Positions 1 to 6,433 of a stretch of 13,517 bases of DNA are shown in pieces. Numbering within the stretch: position 1 is the first letter of the stretch; each line of letters begins with the position of its first letter. Below the pieces are notes generated by a model. The model was not told where the DNA came from, made no database searches, and saw nothing but the letters and a program-made list of their open reading frames with translations. The translations under genes and the position numbers were made by a program. The DNA is taken from the NCBI GenBank assembly GCA_964500645.1, contig CAZCOH010000043.1, forward strand, positions 1 through 13,517, in the 5' to 3' direction. The DNA is from CAYFIW01 sp964500645 (GTDB lineage: Bacteria; Chloroflexota; Dehalococcoidia; Lucifugimonadales; UBA826).

Positions 1-63
1 GGTTTTATTAGTGTAGAAATCACGTAGACAGCCCATGCACAAGATAACTGAATTATGTAATAT

Positions 64-84
64 CGTGACGTCACGTTCTATACT
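64..84 (+). promoter_or_regulatory. Putative operator palindrome and -10 element upstream of the RraA-like gene
   Basis: A perfect 12-bp palindrome, CGTGACGTCACG, occupies 64-75. Three bases downstream, TATACT at 79-84 matches the sigma-70 -10 consensus at 5 of 6 positions. No good -35 sits at 17-bp spacing, so the promoter may be weak or activator-dependent. A start point near 91 would leave a leader of about 20 nt before the GTG codon at 112 and would keep the GGAG ribosome site at 96-99. A dimeric regulator bound at 64-75 would lie between -35 and -10, where it would be expected to repress. The regulator is not identifiable here. Confidence 0.45.
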
Positions 85-111
85 ATTTTTAATCAGGAGT
101 AATAACCAACC

Positions 112-834
112 GTGAATAAAGATGAAATACTTGAACAACTTAAATCCGTAGACACCCCGACTATAACTAACGCTGTAGCAACGTACCCGAATGACCCTAA
201 TTGTTTAGCAATTTACAATCCCTGGACTGAAAATTGGTATACAGACAATACAATTAAATGCATGTATCCAGAAATGGGTGCAACCGTGGGATACGCAGTT
301 ACTTGCGTATATGGCTTGCCGGATCCAAATTACAGCGGTGTAACTTTCATGGATGTTATAGATGCTCTCGAGGCATCTCCAAAACCCTCGATTCTTGTGT
401 TTGAACAAAGATTCCCCGACGAAATATCAAATAAAGTAGGTCTTTCAGGCGAAAATATGACAGCGGCCATGATAGCCATGGGTTGCGTAGGCGCGATTTC
501 TAATGGACCATCCAGAGATATTGATGCAATTCGGCCTATGAATTTCCAGTACATGCTCGGAGGAGTGTCTGCTGGACACGGGGCTATGGCAGTACATTCG
601 GTCAATGTCCCTGTATCCGTAGGCGGTATGGACGTAGCTCCGGGCGAAATCATACACATGGATGAAAATGGTGCCTGTAAATTCCCTTCTGATAAATTAG
701 AAATGGTGCACCAAAATGTTGAAAAAATTCGATCCAGTGACTCCGATCGAGTTGAAAAACTATTGAATGCAAAATCAGCTGCAGAAATAAGAGCTATATT
801 TGGTGGTCACTCATATTCAGATCCTTCAAAATAA
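112..834 (+). CDS. RraA-like protein (HMG/oxaloacetate aldolase or dimethylmenaquinone methyltransferase-like fold)
   Basis: A 240-residue protein of the RraA-like family, which includes class II 4-hydroxy-4-methyl-2-oxoglutarate/oxaloacetate aldolases and the RNase E inhibitor RraA. What shows it: a GENM segment at 113-116, the GxxG-type run leading to NGPSRD at 131-136 (Arg135-Asp136 correspond to the family's substrate-binding Arg and metal-binding Asp), and VAPGEIIHMDENG near 175-187, the usual PGDxxxxDxxG loop. The Arg-Asp pair supports a divalent-metal lyase rather than the RNase E regulator, but the substrate cannot be read. Departures from the common motifs are Asn131 where many members have Asp (DGxxRD), and Glu where GDN and PGD are usual. 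It starts at GTG 112 with GGAG 12 nt upstream, and no better start is visible. A 2-oxo-acid aldolase or decarboxylase role is inference. Confidence 0.8.
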   Translation: MNKDEILEQLKSVDTPTITNAVATYPNDPNCLAIYNPWTENWYTDNTIKCMYPEMGATVGYAVTCVYGLPDPNYSGVTFMDVIDALEASPKPSILVFEQRFPDEISNKVGLSGENMTAAMIAMGCVGAISNGPSRDIDAIRPMNFQYMLGGVSAGHGAMAVHSVNVPVSVGGMDVAPGEIIHMDENGACKFPSDKLEMVHQNVEKIRSSDSDRVEKLLNAKSAAEIRAIFGGHSYSDPSK

Positions 835-855
835 AAGTTGTCCTCAGAGGCCAAC
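828..855 (-). terminator. Rho-independent terminator of the alpha/beta hydrolase gene
   Basis: Read on the minus strand, GTTG, a mismatched base and CCT pair with AGG and CAAC (7 pairs plus one mismatch) around a 3-nt loop, followed at once by TTTTATTTT (828-836). The hydrolase stop codon TGA (844-846) falls at the apex of the hairpin. On the plus strand no T tract follows, so the signal is directional. The junction with the RraA-like gene is only 9 bp. Confidence 0.6.
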
Positions 856-1542
856 AAGAATTTCAGTTAACTCTAACGGGTGACTCAGCATTGGATAATG
901 CCCTGCATCTAGCTCATGATAGCTAGCATTCAATGTAGTCGCAGTGTTCTTTTGATGTGTCCCCGATGGATTAACACTCTTTGTACAACGGACCACAGTG
1001 GCGTCCCACGTTTGTTCCCAAAACCTATCTAATTCCCCTGGAGCATCTGAAGCTTCAATCGGATGCATAGTCACACGTTTTATTGCCCACTGTTTTAAAT
1101 CTTCCTCTAAATCATTAAACAATCTTTGCTCAAGGTCCTCCTTAGAGGGACCTCTAGTTAAATCAGTTTTAATAAAATTCTTATTTGTGCCGAGTTTCAC
1201 TATTTCATCGACCCTTTGTCCTGGTTGTGGGGCCAATGCATCAACAAAAACAACCTTTTGCACCCTATCCCGAGATATTTCAGCCACCTTACAAAGTACT
1301 AATCCTCCGGTGCTTGTAGCAACCAATATCACATCGTTCAAATCCTGATAGAACAAAAAATCCGATATTTCTTTTGCCTGCGTCGTGACCGTTATCCCAC
1401 TCCTTATAGCTGAAGCACGTTCGCCACAACCATCTAATGTCGGACAATAAACTTCATGACCTCTACTAGTCAGGAGTTTTGCAGTTGGCTTCCAGATCCA
1501 ACCGCCCTGGAATGATCCATGAATAAGTACATAATTGGACAT
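844..1542 (-). CDS. Alpha/beta hydrolase (MES/salicylate-esterase-like)
   Basis: A 232-residue alpha/beta hydrolase resembling the plant methyl-esterase/hydroxynitrile-lyase-like group common in bacteria. The oxyanion motif HGSFQGGW is at 8-15. The nucleophile elbow reads ATSTGG (75-80), so Ser77 is the nucleophile with Ala in place of the usual first Gly. VFVDALAPQPGQ (98-109) is typical of the group, and His215 in DAGHYPML is the catalytic His. The region expected to carry the acid (RCTKSVNPSG, about 185-194) has no Asp where relatives often read xDxxxP, so the triad may be altered. I chose ATG 1542 because MSNYVLIHG begins where the fold does and GAGG lies 6 nt upstream. The frame extends to 1590, with an ATG at 1554. 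The substrate is unknown, probably a small ester or lactone. It is transcribed towards the RraA-like gene and divergently from the pentapeptide gene. Confidence 0.8.
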   Translation of the reverse strand: MSNYVLIHGSFQGGWIWKPTAKLLTSRGHEVYCPTLDGCGERASAIRSGITVTTQAKEISDFLFYQDLNDVILVATSTGGLVLCKVAEISRDRVQKVVFVDALAPQPGQRVDEIVKLGTNKNFIKTDLTRGPSKEDLEQRLFNDLEEDLKQWAIKRVTMHPIEASDAPGELDRFWEQTWDATVVRCTKSVNPSGTHQKNTATTLNASYHELDAGHYPMLSHPLELTEILVGL

Positions 1543-1695
1543 ATCTAACCTCATGTAAAAGGCACGTATAATGCCTCTTAATCTGTACATAACACTAATA
1601 ACTATTTATCTTACGAGCTCAACCTAAGATGACGTAAATACCTAGTGTTATGATGTCACAAATTGGAAAATAATGCGGTGTGAGGAATTATTTCA

Positions 1696-2190
1696 ATGGA
1701 AAAATATACTAAGGAAGAATGTCTAGAAGCGATAAAAATTAACGGAACTCTTGAAAACATAGATTTAAGCGAACTTGATTTGAGAACCGTAGACTTTAAG
1801 GCGATCTCATTAAAAAGAGCAAAGCTGACTTCAGCACGACTAAATGGGGCCAATTTATCAGGTTGTGATCTGAGAAGTGCTGATTTGACTTTCACAAATC
1901 TCACTCAGGGAAATCTAGAAAACGCAAATCTTTCTGAGAGTAATTTGTACAACTCAATATTGCAAAAAACTTCCCTGAAGAATTGTGATTTGACAGCAGC
2001 AAACCTAAGTGAAACGGATATGACAGAGGCTAATCTCTCAGGTGCAAATCTAACTCGAGCAGATTTATCTCAAGCTAACATATCCCAGGCGAATTTTGAG
2101 AGTACTATTTTGGATGGTTCCAACATCGACAAATCATCTATGACTAAAGCAGCCTTAGATGAACGAGGAGCAACTAGATTAGATGGCTAA
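1696..2190 (+). CDS. Pentapeptide-repeat protein
   Basis: A 164-residue protein made almost wholly of A(D/N)Lxx pentapeptides. A hydrophobic residue (mostly Leu, some Met, Ile and Phe) recurs every fifth position from Leu19 to Leu154, 28 in a row with no break in register. This predicts a right-handed quadrilateral beta-helix of about seven turns, capped by a short N-terminal helix (1-18) and a C-terminal tail. No signal peptide, membrane segment or catalytic domain is visible, so it is probably cytoplasmic. Some family members (Qnr, MfpA) mimic DNA and protect gyrase; most have no known function, and I assign none. ATG 1696 has GAGGAA 8 nt upstream. It is divergent from the hydrolase and followed 104 bp later by the co-directional VanZ gene. 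Confidence 0.85.
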   Translation: MEKYTKEECLEAIKINGTLENIDLSELDLRTVDFKAISLKRAKLTSARLNGANLSGCDLRSADLTFTNLTQGNLENANLSESNLYNSILQKTSLKNCDLTAANLSETDMTEANLSGANLTRADLSQANISQANFESTILDGSNIDKSSMTKAALDERGATRLDG

Positions 2191-2215
2191 CAACTTTATT
2201 ACAAACATATAGTCG

Positions 2216-2247
2216 CCAATAACATGTATATTCGAATTAGTTATTGG
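2216..2247. repeat. Inverted repeat between the pentapeptide and VanZ-like genes
   Basis: CCAATAAC at 2216-2223 is an exact reverse complement of GTTATTGG at 2240-2247, with a 16-nt A/T-rich loop containing the palindrome TTCGAA. No T tract follows on either strand, so it is not a convincing intrinsic terminator. It could be a weak attenuator or a regulator site ahead of the VanZ-like gene. Confidence 0.4.
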
Positions 2248-2294
2248 ATTCAACTTAAATTTCAGGCTGAGTCAATTACTAACCTTTAGGAACC

Positions 2295-2690
2295 ATGAAT
2301 TTTAAAAAATATCAGGTCTTAGCACGTAGTCTGTTGACATGGGGACCTTCAATCCTTATCGCAATTCTTATATTCTACGTATCCCACATACCGGGAAATC
2401 AAATAACCACACCGAAATCAATATCCGATTTCAATCCATCTGTAATCTATCACCTGATCATATTCTCAATGCTTGGATTCAGCCTATGCTACGCTGCGAA
2501 ACCGAACACCTTTAAAGTTTTTGCAGGGATATTATCATTCTGCTTGATGTACGCTATCTTCGATGAAGTACATCAGATATTCGTACCTGGAAGGTTTCCT
2601 TCGATTTTAGATGTAATAACAGATTTAGTTGGGGCAACAACTGCTATTTTGATTTGGAAACTATTAATCTATAAGAGGATTTACAACTAA
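2295..2690 (+). CDS. VanZ-like family membrane protein
   Basis: A 131-residue integral membrane protein of the VanZ-like family. It has about four hydrophobic segments (roughly 15-31, 48-68, 74-92 and 106-125). The family signature is clear: HIPG at 31-34 after the first helix, His53 in the second, then DEVHQIFVPGR (90-100) and SILDVITDLVGA (103-114), matching the usual DExHQxFVPGRxxSxxDVxxNxxGA. VanZ itself gives low-level teicoplanin resistance by an unknown route; stand-alone members like this one are widespread and mostly uncharacterised, so resistance should not be assumed. The start ATG 2295 has AGGAA about 2-6 nt upstream, closer than usual. It lies downstream of the pentapeptide gene on the same strand and ends at a strong hairpin. 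Confidence 0.85.
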   Translation: MNFKKYQVLARSLLTWGPSILIAILIFYVSHIPGNQITTPKSISDFNPSVIYHLIIFSMLGFSLCYAAKPNTFKVFAGILSFCLMYAIFDEVHQIFVPGRFPSILDVITDLVGATTAILIWKLLIYKRIYN

Positions 2691-2696
2691 ACCAAT

Positions 2697-2727
2697 CAGG
2701 GCCTCAATGTTTAGCATTGAGGCCCTG
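2697..2727 (+). terminator. Perfect 13-bp hairpin between convergent genes
   Basis: CAGGGCCTCAATG (2697-2709) pairs perfectly with 2715-2727 around the 5-nt loop TTTAG. It begins 6 bp after the VanZ-like stop and 34 bp before the end of the convergent membrane-protein gene. The nearest T tract on the plus strand (2744-2749) is 16 nt beyond the stem, and none follows on the minus strand. This is therefore probably a terminator or 3'-end stabiliser for the VanZ-like transcript, but not a textbook one. Confidence 0.6.
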
Positions 2728-2760
2728 AAATCTCTTGGACTGCTTTTTTATAAAATCCTA

Positions 2761-3390
2761 TTAATCTCGACTCATCAGATCTTTTCCGATCAAAATAGCC
2801 CAAATTGTCCATATTAAGTAGCAGATCCCTGCCACCATGCCAACATTTTGAAGTTGAGATGAATCTAACGCCCCAACGACTGCCGCAACTAAACCGACTA
2901 TAGAAACTATAGATACTACGTAAGCAAATATGGTGTTCACATAGTCTTTGTTAGACAAACCCAAGCTGAGTGCAATAAAACCAATCGAAGCATTTACCGC
3001 AGATATACTACTTACACCTTGGGCTGCAGCATAGACTGTGCCCGCATCTGAACTGTTGGCAATCGCGATGAATATACCTTGCGATGCTACCCAACCGACA
3101 ACCGCTAATAAAATGAACTTAATGCCAAAACCCGTGAGAGCATCTCCACTTTCCCTTGCCATCACACTAACTCCATGAAATAGAGTAATTAGTCCCAGAC
3201 TAACTAAAATAGCTGAAATAACGGCAAATGTTGTGTTACTAGATAATTCTGCTATGAAAGCTTGGGCATCTGAAGGATCAATATTTCCATTCAGACTACC
3301 GCCAGGCCCAATCAGATAAAAAATCAACGCAAGTACCGGGCCGACTATTAAAGAAATGCCGCCTAATTTATTCACAGATATATTTCCCAT
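2761..3390 (-). CDS. Six-helix membrane protein of unknown function
   Basis: A 209-residue hydrophobic protein that I do not recognise with certainty; it recalls the DUF4386 type of small polytopic proteins. Six likely membrane segments lie near 8-29, 54-74, 88-112, 130-146, 152-174 and 183-202. A polar loop at 31-52 (GSLNGNIDPSDAQAFIAELS) follows the first helix. A small turn after the third (ANSSDAG, 111-117) probably faces the same side. No catalytic or metal-binding cluster, cysteine pair or transporter signature stands out. ATG 3390 is well supported by AGGAG 9 nt upstream. The gene is convergent with the VanZ-like gene and divergent from the carboxylase. Function is unassigned. Confidence 0.75.
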   Translation of the reverse strand: MGNISVNKLGGISLIVGPVLALIFYLIGPGGSLNGNIDPSDAQAFIAELSSNTTFAVISAILVSLGLITLFHGVSVMARESGDALTGFGIKFILLAVVGWVASQGIFIAIANSSDAGTVYAAAQGVSSISAVNASIGFIALSLGLSNKDYVNTIFAYVVSIVSIVGLVAAVVGALDSSQLQNVGMVAGICYLIWTIWAILIGKDLMSRD

Positions 3391-3693
3391 ATCTAATTTC
3401 TCCTTTCTTCAAAAATTATCGTACTTGATACGAATCAGCAGTAAGAGATTAGGGATATTAATAGGAGTCATCGTATTATGCAATATATTTCATGAGATAT
3501 TTTACATGAATTATATTTTTAGAATATATCAGTTTTTTATTTGACATAGATTTTTGGTTAATAATGCTAAATACTTTGCAAAATGATCGCTAATCCGAAT
3601 ATACACCTTTTTGATCGACCCTCTGAGTAAAAATCTAGTATCATCTTGAACCCTGATAAAAATTTTCTATATCTATAAAGGAATTAGAGCAAG
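3391..3693. promoter_or_regulatory. Divergent intergenic region with a long inverted repeat
   Basis: This 303-bp, very A/T-rich spacer separates two divergent genes and should hold both promoters. I see no ORF with coding character. Its main structure is an inverted repeat: 3482-3494 pairs with 3505-3517 at 12 of 13 positions around a 10-nt spacer, with TTCATG/CATGAA as the inner arms. TTGACA, a perfect -35 match, is at 3541-3546, but no good -10 lies at normal spacing; the nearest, TGCTAAATA at 3565-3573, is too far. The carboxylase ribosome site is AAAGGA at 3677-3682, 11 nt before ATG 3694. Confidence 0.4.
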
Positions 3694-5262
3694 ATGGTGT
3701 GGCAGAAAGAAATAGACGAACTTAATGAACGACTGGAGCTAGCAAAAGGTATGGGAGGGGAAGAAGGGATAAAGCGCCAACACGACAACGGAAAACTAAC
3801 CGTGCGAGAAAGGATTGATCAAATTTCTGATCATGGAAGCTTTCAAGAATTGTCGGCTCTGGCTGGCAGCTCTCTCTACGACGATAACAATGAACTAGTC
3901 GATCTTAAACCCTATCCTAGAGTGATAGGGATTTCCAAAATAAATGGGATGAGGGTTCTTCTAGATGGGGGAGACTTTACCGTAAGAGGGGGAGCCGGTG
4001 AACGAGGACACGGAAGTAAGCCAAGTTCTTTGAAATATGCTACCCAGTGGCGCCTTCCACTAGTTAGATTATTAGATGCCGTGGGAGGAAGCGTCCGAAC
4101 ATTTGAACAACTCGGCAGGACTTACCTTCCCGATGGCCCCGGAACTACAATGGCTGTCGAATTGCTCAACGAAGTACCGGTTGTATCTGCGGTTTTAGGA
4201 TCGGTTGCAGGATTACCGGCAATCGAGTCTTGCCTTAGTCACTTTAACGTAATGGTAAAGGGAACCAGTCAAGTATTTGCCGGAGGCCCACCAGTTGTAA
4301 AAGCAGCCCTTGGGTATGAAATAACCAAGGAAGATCTTGGTGATCACCGGAGTCAAGTTTTTAAATCAGGAGTCATAGACAATCTTGCGAACAGTGAAGA
4401 AGAAGCATTTGAGCATATTCGAAAATTTTTGTCTTTCATGCCTTCCAGCGTATGGAAAAAACCAGAAAGAATTGCAACAGACGACCCCGTTAACAGAAGA
4501 GAAGAGGAGTTATTATCAATAATTCCCAGGGATTCCAAAAGGCGATATGATCCCTACAAGATACTTGAGCATGTCCTAGATAGAAATAGTTTTTTTGAAA
4601 TAGCGCCTTTTTACGGTAGCTCTAGAATTACCGGATTAGCGAGAGTGAATGGGTATCCCATCGGTGTGATGATTAACAATCCTAATCGACTTGGAGGTTC
4701 CACCGACGGTGCCGCCGGTGAAAAGGCAATGAAGTTATGGAGCTTGTGTGACACCTTTCATCTTCCAGTAGTCTCTTTTGTGGACGAGCCAGGGTTTATG
4801 GTAGGAATGGATGCCCAAAACAAAGGAATCGTGAGAGCAGGAGCCCGAATGGTTGTTGCACAATGTAGAAGTCAAAGTCCGTGGATAAGTTTCTATATGA
4901 AGCAAGCCTATGGAGTGGCTGGTCAGACCCATCACAGAACAAGAGGAATGTACCATCGATACGCTTGGCCTTCTGGCAAATGGGGGTCCATGCACATATA
5001 GGGAGGTTTCTCTGCCGCAGACAGAAGAGTTATTGCCTCGTCCGACGATCCCGAATCCAAGCGCCAAGAAATTGAAGCTAGATTGAACGCAATGGCTTCG
5101 CCATTCAGAACCGCAGAGTCGACAGGTGGCGAAAACATGGGACATGGATTGGACATAATAGACCCACGGGACACAAGACCTCTTTTATGCGAATTCGTTG
5201 ATATGGCCCAAGATATGCTAGACACTCAGTTAGGTCCACCTTTATACCCATATATGCCGTAA
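3694..5262 (+). pseudogene. Acyl-CoA carboxylase carboxyltransferase (beta) subunit, interrupted by in-frame TAG
   Basis: This encodes the biotin-dependent carboxyltransferase subunit of the propionyl/methylmalonyl/methylcrotonyl-CoA carboxylase family, which moves CO2 from carboxybiotin to an acyl-CoA. Both crotonase-fold halves are present. The N-terminal half has AGGPP near 196-200, then EDLGDHRSQVFKSGVID (213-229). The C-terminal half starts near 282, with GLARVNGYPIGVMINNP (314-330), VDEPGFMVG (363-371) and AYGVAG (405-410), the second oxyanion region. Translation meets TAG at 4999-5001, codon 436, in WGSMHI-stop-GGF, where relatives carry Glu (HIEGG). The same frame stays open for 86 more conserved codons (SPFRTAES, IIDPRDTRPLL) to TAA 5260-5262, giving about 522 codons, the normal family length. 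The stop product is 435 residues and lacks the C-terminal helices. GAG to TAG is one base. It may be a recent nonsense mutation, a sequencing error or readthrough. No biotin carboxylase or carrier gene is in the window. Confidence 0.85.
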
Positions 5263-5317
5263 AATATAATTCTTATTCGGTTTATAACTTAATAAATATA
5301 GGGGTAAGGAGAAATGA

Positions 5318-6415
5318 ATGGGCTTTAAATGCGGCATTGTTGGCATGCCGAATGTTGGAAAATCCACGCTGTTTAATGCGCTCACGCAAACCGCTCAAGC
5401 CCAAGCAGAAAACTATCCTTTTTGCACCATAGAACCCAACATAGGGGAAGTTCCGATCCCGGACCAACGCCTTGGTGAATTAGCTCAGATCGCCAATTCT
5501 GCAAACATAATTTCTACACGTATGACTTTTGTAGATATAGCGGGTCTTGTTGAAGGTGCTTCAAAAGGTGAAGGACTAGGAAACAAATTCTTAGGTAATA
5601 TTAGAGAAATGGATGCCATCGCCTATGTCATACGGTGTTTCGAAGATGATGACATTTCTCATGTCAATGGTCATGTGGATCCAGTCTCAGATGTGGAAAT
5701 CGTGGAAACAGAGCTAATGATGTCCGATATGGAAAGTCTCGAAAAAAGACTTGCCAATGTCGAGAAAAAAGCTCGAGGGGGAGATGTTGAGTCGGTGGAA
5801 TTACTTCCAATTATGAAAAAATCGCTTGAACTTCTCTACGATGGGAAACCCGTACGATTTCTGGATGTCAACGATCAAGAAAAACACGTTATACGTAACC
5901 TGCAATTGCTCACTTCAAAACCAGTCCTGTATGTATGCAATGTCGACGAAAACTCTGCTGCCAAAGGTAACGAATACTCCGAGTCTGTATCAAAAATCGC
6001 GTCAGCTGAAAATGCAGGTACAGTAATAATTTCTGCGCAAATCGAATCTGAACTATCACAACTTGAAGATGAGGAAAAAGACGAATACCTAGGAGAATTA
6101 GGCGTACTGGAGCCAGGTTTGAATCGACTCATCAACGCAGGCTATGACCTCCTAGATCTAATGACATATTTCACCGCTGGTCCCAAAGAAACAAGAGCCT
6201 GGACAGTGCCTATTGGATCGACTGCTCCAAGAGCCGCAAGGGAGATTCACACCGATTTTGAAAACGGGTTCATAAGGGCGGAAGTTATTTCTTACGAAGA
6301 CTATGTAAATTTGGGGGGAGAACAAAAATGTAAAGAGGCGGGAAAAATGCGAGTCGAGGGCAAAGATTATCTTGTAAAAGACGGAGACGTCATTTACTTC
6401 AGGTTCAACATTTAG
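5318..6415 (+). CDS. ychF: Redox-regulated ATPase YchF (OLA1 family)
   Basis: Full-length YchF, 365 residues, a cytoplasmic P-loop NTPase of the Obg-related group that binds ribosomes and prefers ATP. G1 is GMPNVGKST at 9-17 and G3 is DIAGLVEGAS at 73-82. G4 is the family's non-canonical NxxE (NVDE, 208-211), which accounts for ATP rather than GTP specificity. A helical, coiled-coil-like insert spans about 125-195. The C-terminal TGS domain (about 282-365) includes FTAGPKETRAW and the typical ending DYLVKDGDVIYFRFNI. ATG 5318 has AAGGAG 6 nt upstream; the ATG at 5314 is in another frame and stops within four codons. It follows the interrupted carboxylase by 55 bp with no visible terminator, so the two may be co-transcribed. 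It ends in TAG, 18 bp from convergent typA. Confidence 0.97.
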   Translation: MGFKCGIVGMPNVGKSTLFNALTQTAQAQAENYPFCTIEPNIGEVPIPDQRLGELAQIANSANIISTRMTFVDIAGLVEGASKGEGLGNKFLGNIREMDAIAYVIRCFEDDDISHVNGHVDPVSDVEIVETELMMSDMESLEKRLANVEKKARGGDVESVELLPIMKKSLELLYDGKPVRFLDVNDQEKHVIRNLQLLTSKPVLYVCNVDENSAAKGNEYSESVSKIASAENAGTVIISAQIESELSQLEDEEKDEYLGELGVLEPGLNRLINAGYDLLDLMTYFTAGPKETRAWTVPIGSTAPRAAREIHTDFENGFIRAEVISYEDYVNLGGEQKCKEAGKMRVEGKDYLVKDGDVIYFRFNI

Positions 6416-6433
6416 CAGATATCCTGCTCACGT

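Noticed and set aside
1630..1658. TGACGT and ATGTCA as a second copy of the palindromic operator seen at 64-75
   Set aside because: Only the short TGACGT-like core is shared, the arms are about 17 bp apart and imperfect, and the spacing differs completely.
2295..2690. VanZ-like gene as evidence of a glycopeptide-resistance cluster
   Set aside because: There are no vanH, vanA, vanX or regulator genes nearby; stand-alone VanZ-like proteins are common and of unknown function.
4999..5001. TAG as a pyrrolysine codon
   Set aside because: The position is a glutamate in relatives, the enzyme family does not use pyrrolysine, TAG ends other genes here, and no pyl genes are seen.
4735..5225. Overlapping minus-strand and alternate-frame ORFs around the carboxylase amber codon as separate genes
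   Set aside because: They have no ribosome sites or recognisable families, while the main frame is conserved through the same bases; they are shadows.
6414..6428. Small hairpin (AGCAG/CTGCT) between ychF and typA as a terminator
   Set aside because: Only five base pairs and no immediate T tract on either strand.
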